DNA of 64,000 nt from Buddleja alternifolia (GCA_019426215.1 CM033392.1:36066814-36130813); one strand, 5' to 3'; shown: positions 43,540 through 56,900, numbered from the stretch's first letter. Notes: generated by a model not told the origin, from the letters alone. A program made the numbers and translations.

Positions 43540-44110
43540 ATTTAAAATTCCTCAAGTGCGACACTGAATCTTCATAACTTAGTTGTCCCTTTTGAACCAA
43601 GATCCTCGGATCTCCAGTCATCATAGTTGGGTTACCGCTATGTCGATTCTTAAGATGTAGGATTTAATTCCATTCCCCTCGATAAGCAGTATATTTGATC
43701 TTTTTAGGCATACATTTGGATCCATAAGTTCTCATTTGATTTTACTCGATCAATAGAGATATTACCACTAAAGATCAACTGCTTAATGGTTTTATGTTTT
43801 CGATGTATATGTCGAGACTACCATTTTACATGCTACTTTGTGCCCTTCCGACTATCGACTATCTTGTACAATGTATCGGAATAGATGGCACAAAATCTAG
43901 CCAATAAAGAGTATCCAGTTTTCCTTAGTGTATTCACTTGGATATATCGTATAGCGTAATCACAGTTCATAGCATATTTCAGATATCTACCAACTCTAGT
44001 CAATGCCTTCAAAAGGTCATCACGTGAATTACTCGTGATACTCAACACGTCTGCCTTTCCAGGTTGGATGTATGTCTAGCACCGGTGTCGACCCACCATT
44101 CGCTTAGTTA
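43540..44110 (-). pseudogene. Copia C protease-like and RNase H-like remnants
   Basis: On the minus strand EWWVDTGARHTS at about 44065-44101 matches the Copia aspartic protease start (WWVDTGATRH). Shortly downstream comes an RNase H-like stretch (LLKALTRVGRYLKYAMNCDYAI at 43940-44030) and its C-terminal end (KTIKQLIFSGNISIDRVKSNEN near 43750-43820, then LSRGMELNP near 43690). Integrase and RT between them are deleted. Stops and shifts are frequent, so calls rest on short motifs. Confidence 0.65.
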
Positions 44111-46299
44111 TCCGCCATAATTGGCATCAGATACTACAGCCGGGAGCATGAGGTCCAACCACGAACCATTTGCCTAGCTTGGTTTTAGTGATTTAATCAT
44201 CCACCCTTTGCCTAGCTTGGTTTGTCTTGACGATCACACAATTTTTTTGTGGTTCGGATCATCTTAGACGAACACTCACCATTTATATGGTTCGATGTGT
44301 CATCGATTAAAGACAATTTTAACTTCTTTATTCCGACTAATGTCAGTACACCAACTCTACTTTGGTTTGACCAAATTATCTAAGGCCCTAAGGTCATTTT
44401 CTCGGATTTAATTTCAGACATTTGACTGAATTTCTCGATCTTACTTCGACAATTGACATCCTTTATTCTGGACCAAGTTGTGTACTTTGTACAATATGTC
44501 GCTTGAATTCCTCTCTTCGGAAAGCACGTTTCATAATATGAAACATTCGGAAAAATTCTCACTTAGAAACCTTACAGGTTAGTAGTGATGACATTCCACA
44601 TTGTCTATTTTAATTTTTTAAAATTAGACTCGATTTTCTTTAGCTAAATGAAACCACGGCTAGTTTAGCCTCGACAATTATTTCACTTTTATGGTGAAAA
44701 TTGTAGGCTACAACTCTAAATAATGCAATAATTATTCTTAACACAAAATTGACTTATCTATACTACTATAAAAGTATGAATCTTGGAAATTGTTTCTTCC
44801 AATTGTGATATTACAATATTACCACCACTTAAATTTACCACATTTGTTTAAACACCTTTGTTTAAATAATTAAATAATTTTTTTTTGAACATATAATTAT
44901 CTGAGACTCTACATTAAAATATTTGAGTCTCTTCATTTTTTTGGAATTCTTCATCTGAAACTGCTGCCAAACTCAAAGGTTCCCTTATGAATTTGTCATA
45001 AACAAAATTACCTATACAAGCCAATCATGATAATAGAGAAATCAAACTCACCTTATTAATTTGAGCAACAATTCTCGTTCAAATAATAAAAAATGCCCCC
45101 TCTCCAACTTCCCAAAATCATTCAAAGATTACTATAAATATAATCTTAATATCTATCAATTCTCGTGCAACTTATGCTCTAAATCTATCGGCTTTTTTTT
45201 CGGTTTTATACTATAGTTATATACATTTATCAAAATGTTTCATATGAACAAATTTGAATTAGTTTTTTTCTTTTATATATTTCCAGATACAGTACTTAAA
45301 TATTGGACTTCTTTAGCATATAGATACATATTTTACATGCAACGCACGTACACTCTACTAGTTTAAATAAACGTCACTATCACATGAAAAAAACATGTAA
45401 TCAATTTAAATCAACTATTTAAATGATGCATTTCTTCATTCATTGTGATCAGACTTTATATTAAAGATTGTCAAATATATTGAAGAATCAGACTTATTAC
45501 ATGTATTCATAAGCCGAAAGAAAACTACTAAACAATTACTTCATATATGCGTAGCAAAATAAAGTAATCTTAACCATGCAATTATTTATTCTTTATCAAG
45601 AATAAATCACAAAGATAAAATATAATATTTATCTCATAAATATATATACACGGTCAACAGAAAACTTCATGTGTTGAGCCATATTAGGAATAATCATTCT
45701 TTTGAGTCAATATGGAACCTTAATTCCAAGTTGACCGTGACTAAGACATTAGGCAATAATCATATTAACTTCGTGTCACTATGGCACGAAACAGCCAAGT
45801 CTCATCTTTCAAACAGTCACTATTGATTTATTAATACCACATACTGAAATAAAAAACTTATCTCAAAATCCATTATCAATTGGACGTAACTATTGCCAAT
45901 CCTCCATTCAGAGATTTCCGATCGAGTTGCATGACAAATAGGTTCTCTGTCGACAAGTTTGAAGAGGTGCTTCCCAATTTTGTTGAGGTAGTTTCATCAC
46001 AAGATAGAGAACGAGACCACTCTTACTTTACCAATAAGTGACAGAATATTTCCTACGTAGGAAAACGTACAATATGTAAGTAAAAAAAAACATTTCAGTT
46101 TAAAACAAGAGAAATGGAAATTAACTTCCCTGTTGGGTATAAAAAATTTCAAGGTTGAAGTTTATTCGGCAAGCCATGAAGTCTAATACCGTCCACGAGA
46201 ATAGTCAATACGATCATCTTCAATAAACGCTCGAATATTGTCTTAAGTTGTTGGGTGATGAACTCGACATTCTTCAAGATATAGAATTTCGTTTTAAAT
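44111..46299 (-). other. Copia C leader and gag-position sequence, unrecognised
   Basis: By position this 2.2 kb should hold the leader, primer-binding site and gag of Copia C. I found no gag or zinc-knuckle motif, no standard methionine-tRNA primer site and no other element boundary. It is AT-rich and without long frames. Confidence 0.45.
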
Positions 46300-47522
46300 T
46301 GTTAGAAAAATAAATGTGAGCTACTCGGGCTTAGTATCTTCAAGAACGATTTCAAAGTCGAGGCAAGTGTTCTACACTTTATCTTTGAAACTAAATTCGT
46401 CCGCTCACGGTGCTCACGGGATTTGGCAATCGTTTCCCAAGACTCAACAACTTAGTAAAGAAGTAGTAGCACTACAAACTTCGATACTCTACGAACAAAC
46501 TTTGTTCCAAACTCTTTCGATGGACTATGATGAATTAAATGCATATCTAGACATTTAATATGCGAAACTATTCTCCAAATATTAAATTAATATTTAAGAA
46601 TATTCAAAGTACTCAAATTAGTACTAAATAGTTCTTAAAATAATATTTAAGAACTCCAAGAATATTTTAAATGCTCAATTTAGCATTTAATATTCAACAT
46701 TATTCTTAAAATATTAAAATTAATATTTAAGAAACAAAAGAATTCTTAAAATACTCAAAATAGTATTTAGGAGAAGAAGGGAGAAGAGAATATATTTATG
46801 GGATGTAGAATCTCAAAATATGGGGGTCTATTTATAGAGAATGAAAAGTTTTGGGTCAAATGTTGCAACTTTTCGTACAATGCAAAAGGGCCTAAAAGGT
46901 ATGACGTTTGGATGAAAAGCCCCCTGAAAGCACCTTTTCGGAGTTTGCAGATCAGCCCCAAAGATCGCCTTGGTTTGAGAAAAGCCTCCAAGCAGAGCGG
47001 AGATCATGTGTGTGCGGGTGCACCGTGCATCTGCTGACCAGCCAATCAGGGCGCTGTCAGCATGGGAGAGAATCCGGTGCGGGCGGTTGCATCCATTGCT
47101 GTGCAATTCAGCTCCTCAATTTCCAGAACTTTCAAATTGACCCCAAAACTTTGAATCTTGATCAAATAGATCCTTTCAAATTGGTCCCTCAATTTTTCAA
47201 TTTGAATACTTTAATCCTCAAAGTATATGAACCATTTCCCATACGATCACGGCCGTCGATCATATGAATTTGATCATTTAATCATGTACGTTCATATCGA
47301 TTCATTTATTCCAATTATAAACCAACTTTTAAGTGACATACTTTGTTAATTCATTTCTCATTCACTCTAAATCGGAATTGAGTAATTAAATACTCGAAAT
47401 TTATCTACTCGAATAGTAGATTAATTTGAGCCAAAGACATTCCACTTTCAACATGTGGAATTCACTTAAATCTCTAACAAAATCATGCTAAAACACGATT
47501 TACTCAATCAAGATTTCCCACA
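46300..47522 (-). repeat. Copia C 5' LTR
   Basis: It matches the 3' LTR at 40277-43051 without the CACTA-3 insert. The right end reads GATTTCCCACA where the other LTR has GATTTTCAACA, so the last bases have diverged and the boundary is set with help from the LINE frame. Confidence 0.8.
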
Positions 47523-47527
47523 TTCAA

Positions 47528-47816
47528 CACAAGGAGCAGTCGGGCAAGACCAATGAGAAGGAATAAAGGAAGAAGTAGGCTTAGTGTTAGACAGAGAACA
47601 TGCCTTGTGAAATGCCAAAAGGAAAGCCTTAGTGTTGATAACAATGCGAAGCAGATCTGGTGACTCCTTATCCCACACTGGTCGATTTTTTGCTCCCCAA
47701 ATAGAGCAACAAAGAACCAAGAAAAGAAGTGAGTCTCCCTCGTTTAACTTGGAAACCACATAATGAATCCATTCCTCAACCGAACCGTGCCAAGATGCAA
47801 CGATAGACCAAGGGAG
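47528..47816 (-). pseudogene. LINE segment between zf-RVT and RNase H
   Basis: The minus frame reads DLPWSIVASWHGSVEEWIHYV and continues to SHWSCPTAPCVE. This is the linker typical of plant L1 ORF2, including the CSIWGAKNRPVWD stretch. Upstream it joins the zf-RVT part across the 566-bp Mutator-like insert, downstream the RNase H part across Copia C. Confidence 0.8.
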
Positions 47817-47825
47817 GTCCAAGAG

Positions 47826-48391
47826 CGTGGTTCGAAGTTGCGGTATGGGTGATTATATCGGCATGTGTTGTTCCATAGCAGTCGCGGTGTATCGGATATT
47901 TTCGGGCGATACGAAATAACGCATGATAAGTTGCTTAAAAAATTATAAAAAAATTATATAATTGTAGAATAGATAGAAAACAAAAGTTTCCATCAATTGG
48001 TACATTGTAAGAGAAAATATCGCATTAGATATAAATAATTTAAACATAATATTATTGTCGAACCTAAATTCGTAATAGAAAAGAGTACTTTGATAATTAT
48101 TTCATATGTTTTCAAGGTATATGTAATAATATACCCATTAAATTATATCAGAAAGCATATTTATAAAAAATCGCTGAAAATTTTGTTCTTGAAAATAATA
48201 TCCGAAATGCCCGATATTATCGCCGATAATATCATCGTATTGGCGATATCATCCGATATTATCGCATGTTATCGGCGATATGTATAACCTCAGATAATAT
48301 TAGATATTTCCCTATATTATCGGATCGGCAAGGGCCGATCCGGATACGTATCAACCGATATTATCGGATATCGGCCGACACTTTGAACCAT
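47826..48391. mobile_element. Mutator-like MITE, 566 bp
   Basis: Flanked by a 9-bp duplication with one mismatch, gtccaagag (47817-47825) and gtccgagag (48392-48400), and the LINE frame continues across it. The left end CGTGGTTCGAAGTTGCGG and the complement of the right end ATGGTTCAAAGTGTCGG are inverted. The interior is AT-rich and full of ATCGGCGATA-type palindromes near 48190-48370. Its right terminus (ATGGTTCAAA) is close to that of the insert at 32660-33700. Confidence 0.85.
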
Positions 48392-48400
48392 GTCCGAGAG

Positions 48401-48595
48401 AGCCCAAACCTGGTGAGCCAGGTGACACTCTAACAACACATGCAGGTCCGTCTCAACGTGCATGGAACAACACGGGCAAAGATTTTCAACAAGGTAGTGG
48501 CGACGAAGCAGATTCGACATTGTTGGAAGCACCCCCTTACAAACTCTCCATATGGAAACCCTTATTTTGTGAGGCAATTTGGTACCGCAAATAAA
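48401..48595 (-). pseudogene. LINE zf-RVT domain remnant
   Basis: The minus frame reads KLPHKIRVSIWRVCKGVLPT, then CPCCSMHVETDLHVLLECHLAHQVWALSD, the zinc-binding domain (Cys-Cys-His-Cys) that follows RT in plant LINEs. Upstream, more than 100 residues expected between the RT thumb and this domain are missing at the LTR insertion 48596-50916. Confidence 0.88.
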
Positions 48596-49165
48596 TGATA
48601 GGTTTGTGTGGAGATGATTTCAAATAGCCAAGAAAAATGCTAAGGAAATTGACCAAAAGAAAGAGAAAATAGATTCGAGATGGGTCGGGGTATACCTAGG
48701 GTTGAAATAAGGGTCGGAATAGACCAAAATAGCTAACGACTCAAAAAACGAATTAGAGCAGTCTTTGGCGTGGGGCCGGTGGCAGCAGGGGCGCCCAGGC
48801 ACGGATGTACGCAATTGCACTCATTTTTGGCAAGAATTCTTATCTTGGGGTGCAAGTTGGCATATTTTGGCATATTTAGTCCTAGTATAATTAGAATTAT
48901 TTCCTATTGTGTTAAAGAATCATTCCCTTTGTTAATTGGGATTGTTTTCCTAATTTGTTAGGGTTTTAGACTTCTTCACCATTATAAATATGAGAACTAC
49001 ACTTGTAATTCATTGATGTACTCATTGAGAAATAAAGATGTACTTTAGGTTGGCTCTTGGATGTAAGCAAGTTATGCCAAACCACGTTAAATCCTCGTGT
49101 TTTCATCTTCATGTTTAGGTTTAGAGTTATTGTTTCTTGTTTATTCTTTGTGCTCTGATGCTACC
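48596..49165 (+). repeat. 5' LTR of the non-autonomous element
   Basis: It starts TGATAGGTTTGTGTGG and ends near GCTCTGATGCTACCA, shortly before the PBS. It matches 50393-50916 over most of its length. Confidence 0.8.
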
Positions 49166-49177
49166 ATCCCTAAAAAC

Positions 49178-49190
49178 TGGTATCAGAGCC
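49178..49190 (+). promoter_or_regulatory. Primer-binding site (initiator Met-tRNA type)
   Basis: TGGTATCAGAGCC is the standard primer-binding sequence complementary to the 3' end of plant initiator methionine tRNA. It lies a few bases inside the 5' LTR and sets the plus orientation. Confidence 0.93.
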
Positions 49191-50392
49191 ATAGGTTGTA
49201 GATTTAGAAGAGCTCCTAAATCAAAGATCTACGAGGAAACATTTTTGGTTAAACGCGGGTTTCATCGTGGGAAAGATGCTAGGAGATGGAATAATAATCA
49301 AGCTCGATAATTTCGTTACAGGCAGCACGAATTGAGGTCGTGGTGAAGTCAGAGAAGATGACAGAGGAGGATGAGATCGGGTAGATCGTTAACCAAAGAA
49401 GAGTAATCCCGTTGAACGTTAATGAGAAAACGTTGGAAAATCGTTGTGCCAGCAGATAGGCAGATCTACAACAGCAGAGGTAGATTTGTGTTGTCGGGTG
49501 GGTAGAACACGAAACTAGTGGGAGCAGTTGCGGTGCCAGAGGCAGATTCGTAGAGCTAGAGGTCAGAGAGAAAATTCGTGTTACCAAGAGGGATCGAACG
49601 AGTTGTTAGATCGAGGGGCAGAGTTACGGTGCTAAGAAAACAAATCCACCGAGCCAAAGGTCAGAGGACATAATCGATAATAGAGAGGGTAGATCCGTGT
49701 AGTTGAGAGACCAGAGAGCAGGGTTGTGGAGGCATGACCACGTAGAGAGAAACTATGAAGATAAGAAACGGCGCCGGGAGAGGTTGATCGTGGAGTCGGA
49801 AGTCATGGTGGCAGGATGTGAAACCGAGTAGGTAGATTCGCAGAGCAGTGGGTTTTTGGATAAAGGGATGTGACATAGCTCGTGGAGTGGGAGCTCGAGC
49901 AGATGTGTCGGTGGCCCGAGTTAGCCATTGAAAAACCGAGTTGGCAGATAGATCGAACATAGCTCATGCAGGGACAGAGAGCAGATACGTGAGGGATCCG
50001 AGAATCCAGTTGAAAAAGTCCTTGGTGGAAAGATGTCAGTGGAGGGTTGACCAAGGCAGTTTGGGTTGTCACATGTTCGGGTTTTGGAGTAACATATATT
50101 CGAGGGTCAATTAGACCGAGATGGATATGCCATTGTATTCAGGAGTTGGCTGATCACCAAAGGAATATGATAGTGGTGAGGGTTCAAAGAGAGGGAATGA
50201 TGTTCACATAGAGAGTTTGTCAAGTGGGTAACACTAGAGGATGAATGAATTGGCGAGACAAGGAAAGGTCTTGGGGTTTGATCTCCATTGGGTTTAGGGA
50301 TGTATCGATTAGACTAAGGTTCACTTAGGAATAGTGAAGTGGTGTTTCAAGTTGAGTTCGAAAATTTGAAGATTATTCTCCAAATGGGAGAT

Positions 50393-50916
50393 TGATAGGT
50401 TTGTGTGGAGATAATTTCAAATAGCCATGAAAAATGGCAAGGAAATTGACCCAAAAGGAATAGACCAAAATAGCAAAAGAGTCAAAAAATGGATCAGAGC
50501 AGTGTCAGGTGTTGGCCAAGCGGCACCCAGGCACCGGCAGGAGCAAGGTGCGTAGCGGGTGCCCAGAAGGTTGTGCGCGGTTGTACGCGTTTTTGGCGAG
50601 AATTATTGTCTTGGCGTGCAAGCCGGCGGATTTTGGAATATTTGAGTCCTAATATGATTAGAATTATTTCCTATTGTGTTCAGGAATTATTCCCTTTGTT
50701 AATTAGGATTGTGTTCCTAATTTGTTAGGGTTTTAGACTTCCCCACCATTATAAATATGAGAACTCCATATGTAATTCATTGATGTACTCATTGAGAAAT
50801 AAAGATGTAGTTTAGGTTGGCTCGTGGATGTAGGCAAGTTATGCCGAACCATGTTTTCATCTTCATGTTTAGGCTTAGATTTATTATTTCTTGTTTATTC
50901 TTCGTGCTCTGATACA
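50393..50916 (+). repeat. 3' LTR of the non-autonomous element
   Basis: It starts TGATAGGTTTGTGTGG right after the purine-rich CAAATGGGAGAT and ends near GCTCTGATACA. Past 50916 the minus-strand LINE frame resumes. Confidence 0.85.
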
Positions 50917-51937
50917 TTGACTCAATAGGGAATTTGGAAATTTAATTAGTCGCCAAGCTTGTTTTACGAGAAGGGCCCTATTAAAGGCCCGAATATCCCT
51001 AGACCTCATACCGCCATCATTCTTTTTATCGCAAAGATTATGCCATTATATCCAATGAATTTTGCGGGAGTCACCCGAGCTCCACCAAAACGCTGAAGTT
51101 AAAGATTCAATTTTGCTAACAAGCCTCTCCGGAAGACGAAAGTAATTCATTGCGTACGTGGGGATAACCTGAATAACAGATTTAATAATAATCTCATGAC
51201 CCTCATGTGAGAGATTTTTTTTATTCCATCCAGATATATGTTTCCATATTCGTTGACCAATATAATAAAAAACTTCTTGTTTATTTTGTCCCAAAACTGC
51301 TGGCAACCCTAGATACATTGCATGTCTATCCTTAACTTGAACTCCCAGAATCTGAGCTAAGTGATTTCGCACCACCAACTCCGAATTTTGACTAAAGACC
51401 ACGGTAGATTTTTGTTGATTTATAATTTGGCCCAAAGTCGCCTCGTATTTATCCAGAATCAATTTCACCGCATTAAAAGCAATTTTAGTTGCCTGGTAGA
51501 AAATCATAGTATCATTCGTGATGCACCATGACAAACAGATACTCCTTTTAGAACACCCCGAATCTCAGCATCCTGTAAAAGCCAACTAAAAGCTTCTGCA
51601 CATAAAATGAAAGGGTAAGGAGACAAGGGGTCCCCTTGCCGAATTCCTCGAGACGGGTGCAGAAAACTGAATTGTTCCGTGTTAAACAAATAAGAGTATG
51701 TAACGGAGGAAACACATGACATAACAAGAGATACAAACCTCTCATTTAATGCAAATTTCAAAAAAAATCATTCCTAGAAGCATCACTCAATCCTGTTTTA
51801 AGGCCACAAATGCTTTTTTCCCAGACTTTTTAGTGTTCAAGAATTGGTTAATCTCGTAGGCAATGAGAACATTATCAGTTATCAACCGATTGGGAATGAA
51901 AGCAAACTAACTAGGAGAAGTAATAGCATGCATGCGA
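50917..51937 (-). pseudogene. LINE reverse transcriptase, core and thumb
   Basis: From 51937 leftward the frame shows FIPNRLITDNVLIAYE, then GIRQGDPLSPYPFILCAEAF (51640-51580), then TNDTMIFYQAT where plant LINEs have FADDT. One catalytic Asp is therefore Asn. It continues with LGLPAVLGQNKQE and WKHISGWNKKNLSHEG to RALLVKQAWRLIKFPNSLL at 50920. Stops and a frameshift lie near 51530 and 51760. Confidence 0.88.
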
Positions 51938-53927
51938 TGTTGGGTTGACTCATTCCCTCGGGTGGCTCGTCGCAGCGAAAATTAAAATTTTACAAAAGTA
52001 AACGTATAGCCACCCGAAAACAGGAATATGGAATTGGTTCGATCGAATTTAATAAGGAGATAAATGAAATTATACCTTTCAAAAATTTCGTTTCACCTCG
52101 TACTTTGGATCTCAGCAACCCTGTGGTGCAAATCCACACAAGTTCCCTTGGGTGAGAAATTGCCCGTCGTTTTTCGTATCTCCCGTTTTAGAATGCTCTA
52201 AGCGTCGCACCTCTAAGATGTATCCACACCTCATTCAAGTCACCAATCGTCTTGCCTGTGTGCTAGACAACAAAACGATTCTAAGATTAACTTAGGCTTG
52301 ATTATGTGAAAGATAGGAATATTTTCTAGGTCGTTTAATTCAACACATGAATAGGACGACATCTTGTTGGAAGGAGGAGAGAGGTGGACGATTTTAGGTC
52401 TAAGAGAGGGGGGCAAATTTTTCAGCTTTTTCATCATATATTTTAGTCTCCTTCATCTATTATTTATAGTCACAAATTGGTCAACTCCATTTAATTGGAC
52501 TTTAGGATTCAATTTTTACTTCTCAATTTAATTATAGGTGCAACCCATCAATTAAATACAAGTCAAATTAAATCCAACCAACTAATTCCAATAATTATTT
52601 ATTTAACTTGGGCTCCACCCAATTAAATAAAATACTTGGACTCTACTAGGTCCATTAATTTAATTAATTCTACAAGATTAATTAAAAGAGTAAAATTAAT
52701 TAAATCCTTCAATTAATTTATATTCCATATTAGAAAAGTACTAAACTTTCCTAATTCCCTCAATTTCCTCGAAATTGATTAATCACATTTATTCAAGCAA
52801 TGACTCTCTCGAGTTAGTGTGTGATCCCTTAGGCTCGTTTCTATCTAGTAGTAAGTACACCTTCCCACAGTGCTAGTGTACCTTCCTAAAATGGAAAGTA
52901 CTAGATTAAATCAATCATTGGATTTAATCAAGCCTCAAATTAGTCACCAAGCTAATTCTCGGCACTTACAAATCGCGGTTGCCCACCTAGCATAGGGTCC
53001 CGAAGACCTAGATAAAACGAAAGTAAAGATACGCCTTTTGCGATCTTGATCCTCGCATAAGTAAGATCTCTCTATCTAATCTCCCGATTGAATCTAGAGC
53101 ATTGGCTAAGGTCGAAGCTCTATTAATTCAATACTATGTTTCCCACATTATGTGAAATCGACTTCGACTATCTAAACGACGAAACCCTACGCCTCTTTAG
53201 ATATCATACTTCGGTCGAAGATTCCTTAAGTCGATTCACTATGTAACCATAGGAGATTAACCGACTGGCTAATGTCAGAGATAGATTCCTCTTGATTCTC
53301 ACGTGCCTTACTACGTAAGACGTGCATGTCTGAGTTTGCCCATATTCGATCATCTAAAGTGATCATGTAACAAATCAAGAACATGCGCGGTTAAGCATAA
53401 GACATCCAATGGAATCTTAGGTCCATAAGGATTACTCTTATACTACAAGACCACTAGAAGTTCCACATTCGACTGGGAATCCATTTTAGGAACTCCCATG
53501 GGGTTGTTCAGTTCGTCCATTACCACAATGGCAACCCTCATATATGCATTGACTTTCACCGTGCCAGTATCTATGGAACGAGATACACTTCTACCAGAGT
53601 ATGCATCATATGAGCAAGTCTTTTGGGTTGCATCGATATCCCTTTATCTCGATGAACCCTTTCACGACTTGGAACAATGTTTAAAGATCACAGCCTTCGA
53701 GACATATTCCATCTTTGCCACATCCAATGTGCAATGATGTCCCATAGCTATGTGTGATCCTTCGGGACTTTATTCTATGCCAAAGTAAAAACTAATTTAA
53801 GAATAAAGACATGCCACACATAAAAAAGAGATTGACTTTATTTATAAGAAAACGATTGTTCAACTTTAGAATTACTATTACAAAGAATGGCTCCCAATAA
53901 TTGGTGCACCGGGCTCTAACTCTAACA
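51938..53927 (-). repeat. Copia B 3' LTR, complete (1,990 bp)
   Basis: It is bounded by TGTTGGG and CTCTAACA on the plus strand. On the minus strand the polypurine tract GCAAGTGGGAGAT (53928-53940) directly precedes it. It closely matches LTR B, with scattered differences, suggesting a fairly recent insertion. Confidence 0.92.
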
Positions 53928-53941
53928 ATCTCCCACTTGCC

Positions 53942-56900
53942 CTAGCACCAATTTCCCATGTACTTAAGGCCCATTCTTCCTAGATGTCCTTCAAATACTT
54001 TTTGGCTGAGGGGTTTGGTGAGTGGGTCCGCTATGTTGTCCGCTGTATCCACGCGCTCCATTTGCACGTCACCTCTTCTAATGATTTCTCGTATCAATCG
54101 GAATTTCCTCAGAACATGTTTGGATTTCTGATGAGACCTCGGCTCTTTTGCTTGCGCAATAGCCCCGTTGTTATCACAGTATACCGTTACTGGATCCCCA
54201 ACGGATGGAACGACACCCAATTTTTGGATGAAGTTCCTCATCCAAACAGCTTCTTTTGCAGCCTCATTTGCTGTAATGAATTCTGCTTCAGTGGTGGAGT
54301 CGGCTATGGTTGCTTGCTTGGAACTCTTCCAGCTAACTGCTCCGCAATTAAGCAGAAATACAAACCCAAAGACCAACTTTGAGTCAACCTTGTCGGATTG
54401 GAAACTCGAATCAGTAAACCCCTCTAATTCCAATTCTCCTTGTCCGTATATCAAGAACAATTCCTTAGTTCTCCTTAGATATTTAAGGATTGTTTTCACC
54501 GAACTCCAATGTGCCATGCCTAGATTTGCTTGATATCGACTGCACGCACTCAATGCATAAGCTACATCGGGTCTTGTGCATATCATCGCGTACATTATAC
54601 TACCTATCGCAGAAGCATAGGGAGTTTTGGACATTTTCACTCTTTCTTCCTCAGTCTTTGGGCACATAGACTTGGAAAGTGTGATGCCATGTCCTATTGG
54701 CAAGAATCCCTTCTTGGACTCTTCCATTTCAAATCTTTTGAGTACGCGATCGACATATGCAGATTGGGAGAGACCTAGCATCCTATTCAATCTATCCCTA
54801 TACATCTTCATACCGAGTATGTAGGACGCCTCTCCCATATATTTCATGGAGAATTTATTAGAGAGCCATACTTTAGTTGACTGCATCATCCCTACATCAT
54901 TTCCAATTAGTAGGATGTCATCGACATAAAGTATGATGAACGTGACTGCGCTCCCACTGTCTTTCTTATACACACATGCCTCTTCAACGTTTTGAAGATA
55001 TCCATACTCTTGTATGACAGTGTCAAAACGTTTGTTCCAACTTCTAAAAGCTTGCTTAAATCCATAGATGGACCTTTGGAGTTTACACACTTTGTGTTCG
55101 CTCCCTTTGGATGTAAAGCCCTCTGGCTGTTGCATGTAAATCTTTCCTCAATTTCTCCATTGAGGAATGCATTCTTTACATCCATCTGCCATATTTCATA
55201 ATCAAAATATGCAGATATTGCAAGCATAATCCTAATGGATTTCAGCATAGCCACTGGCGAGAAGGTTTTCTCATAGTCAATCCCTTGTCTTTGAGTAAAT
55301 CCTTTTGCCACGAGGTAAGCCTTATAGGTGACTACCTCTCCATCGACTCTAAACTTTCTCTTGTAAACCCACTTACAGCCAATGGGCTTGATGCCCTCAG
55401 TTGGGTCAACCAAGGTCCATACCTTGTTGGAGTACATGGAGTCCATTTCGGATGTCATGGCCTCTAGCCATCTTCTCGAATCAATGTCAGACATTGCACT
55501 CTTAAAACTCTTCGGATCAGAGTCTAGAGGAGGATCTTGAGTGCCCTCCTCTTGCAATAGGCGTAGCCATTTTTTAGGCTCCTTTGGGATCCTCTTTGAT
55601 CTCCTCAAAGGTTGTGTGTTTTCAGTGGGTGCCTCTGATGTAGCCTCGTTGGTGTTGGGTGGGTTAATTTGTATCTCTTGACTTGATCCATTCTCATGGA
55701 CCTCATCAAGTTCTACAGCCTCGCCTTTCCTATCTAGAAGGTGACCCCTCTCCAAGAAATTAGTGTTTCTCGAAACAATAACCTTTTGTTTCGTTGGGCT
55801 GTAGAAGTAATATCCAACAGTTTCCTTTGGATATCCTACAAAATAGCACAAAGAGGACCTGGGGTCCAATTTGTCTCCCACTAGGTGCTTTACATAAGTT
55901 GGACACCCCCATATTCTCAAATGATTATATGAGGGCGTCTTTCCACACCAACTTGCATATGGGGTATTGGGCACCGTCTTGCTAGGCAATCTATTCAATA
56001 GATAGACAACCGTTTCAAGAGCATAGCCCCACATGGACTTAGGAACTTTAGTGAAACCCATCATGGATCGAACCATATCTTGCAATGTTCGATTCCTACG
56101 CTCGGCTACCCCGTTATGTTGAGGCGTGCCGGGCGGTGTCCACTGTGAGAGAATTCCATTCTCTCTAAGATAATCAAGAAACTCGGTAGACAAGTATTCT
56201 TCTCCTCGATCCGATGGAAGAGCCTTAATACTTCTACCAAGTTGTTTCTCTACTTCATTTCTGAACTCCTTAAACTTCTCAAAGGATTCAGATTTATATC
56301 TCATAAGATATAGGTAACCAAACTGTGAATAATCATCGGTAAAAGTTATGAAGTAGCTTTGGCTACCATGAGTGCTCACACTCATTGGCCCACACACGTC
56401 TGTATGGACCAAGTCCAATGGTTTTGTGGCTCGTTCCGCTTTCCCCGAAAATGGTAACTTGGTCATTTTTCCTTTAAGACATGATTCGCAACTTGAAAAT
56501 TCATCTAAGTCATTTACACCTAAATGTTTTGCCATTGTTTGAAGTCTTTCTTTGGAAATATGTCCAAGTCTTTCGTGCCACATTTGTGCGTTTACTTGAT
56601 TATCTTGTTTACATTTTTTACTTTGTTGAATATTGAGATTGGAAATTATTGGGGATATATTATACATTCCATCCTTCATTTTCGATTCCATAACAAGAGA
56701 CGATTCATAAAACAAAAGCAAACTTTTATTACGAATCTCAAAACAATATCCTTCTCTATCCAAAACCGGAATCGAGATAATATTTCTTATTATTTCAGGA
56801 ACAAAATAAACGGAATGTAAAACTAATTTCCTATCTCCTAACTTTAAGTAGATTGTCCCCACGGCTATGGCAGCAACCTTTAGCGGCGTTTCACATGGTG

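Larger units (their letters stand above)
40277..47522 (-). mobile_element. Copia C: internally deleted Copia element inside the LINE
   Basis: Two direct LTRs of about 1.2 kb (40277-43051, enlarged by a CACTA derivative, and 46300-47522) enclose about 3.2 kb. A one-mismatch duplication, ttaaa (40272-40276) and ttcaa (47523-47527), flanks it, and discounting the insert lets the LINE frame run on. A purine-rich GGTGGGTAT precedes the LTR on the minus strand, and the protease-like and RNase H-like remnants also read leftward. Integrase and most of RT are missing. Confidence 0.8.
48596..50916 (+). mobile_element. Non-autonomous LTR retrotransposon without pol (TRIM/LARD-like)
   Basis: Direct LTRs of about 0.53-0.57 kb (48596-49165 and 50393-50916) flank 1.2 kb that has a methionine-tRNA-type PBS at 49178 and a polypurine tract before 50393. 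The interior has no gag or pol motif in any frame. No target duplication was found, and LINE sequence is missing at the site, so a deletion accompanied or followed the insertion. Confidence 0.85.

Noticed and set aside
49178..49190. Possible tRNA gene fragment
   Set aside because: Only the 13-base primer-binding sequence is present; no cloverleaf can be drawn around it.
49279..50072. Minus-strand open frames of about 90-100 residues inside the pol-less LTR element
   Set aside because: They match no known family by eye, and the element reads in the opposite direction according to its PBS and PPT.
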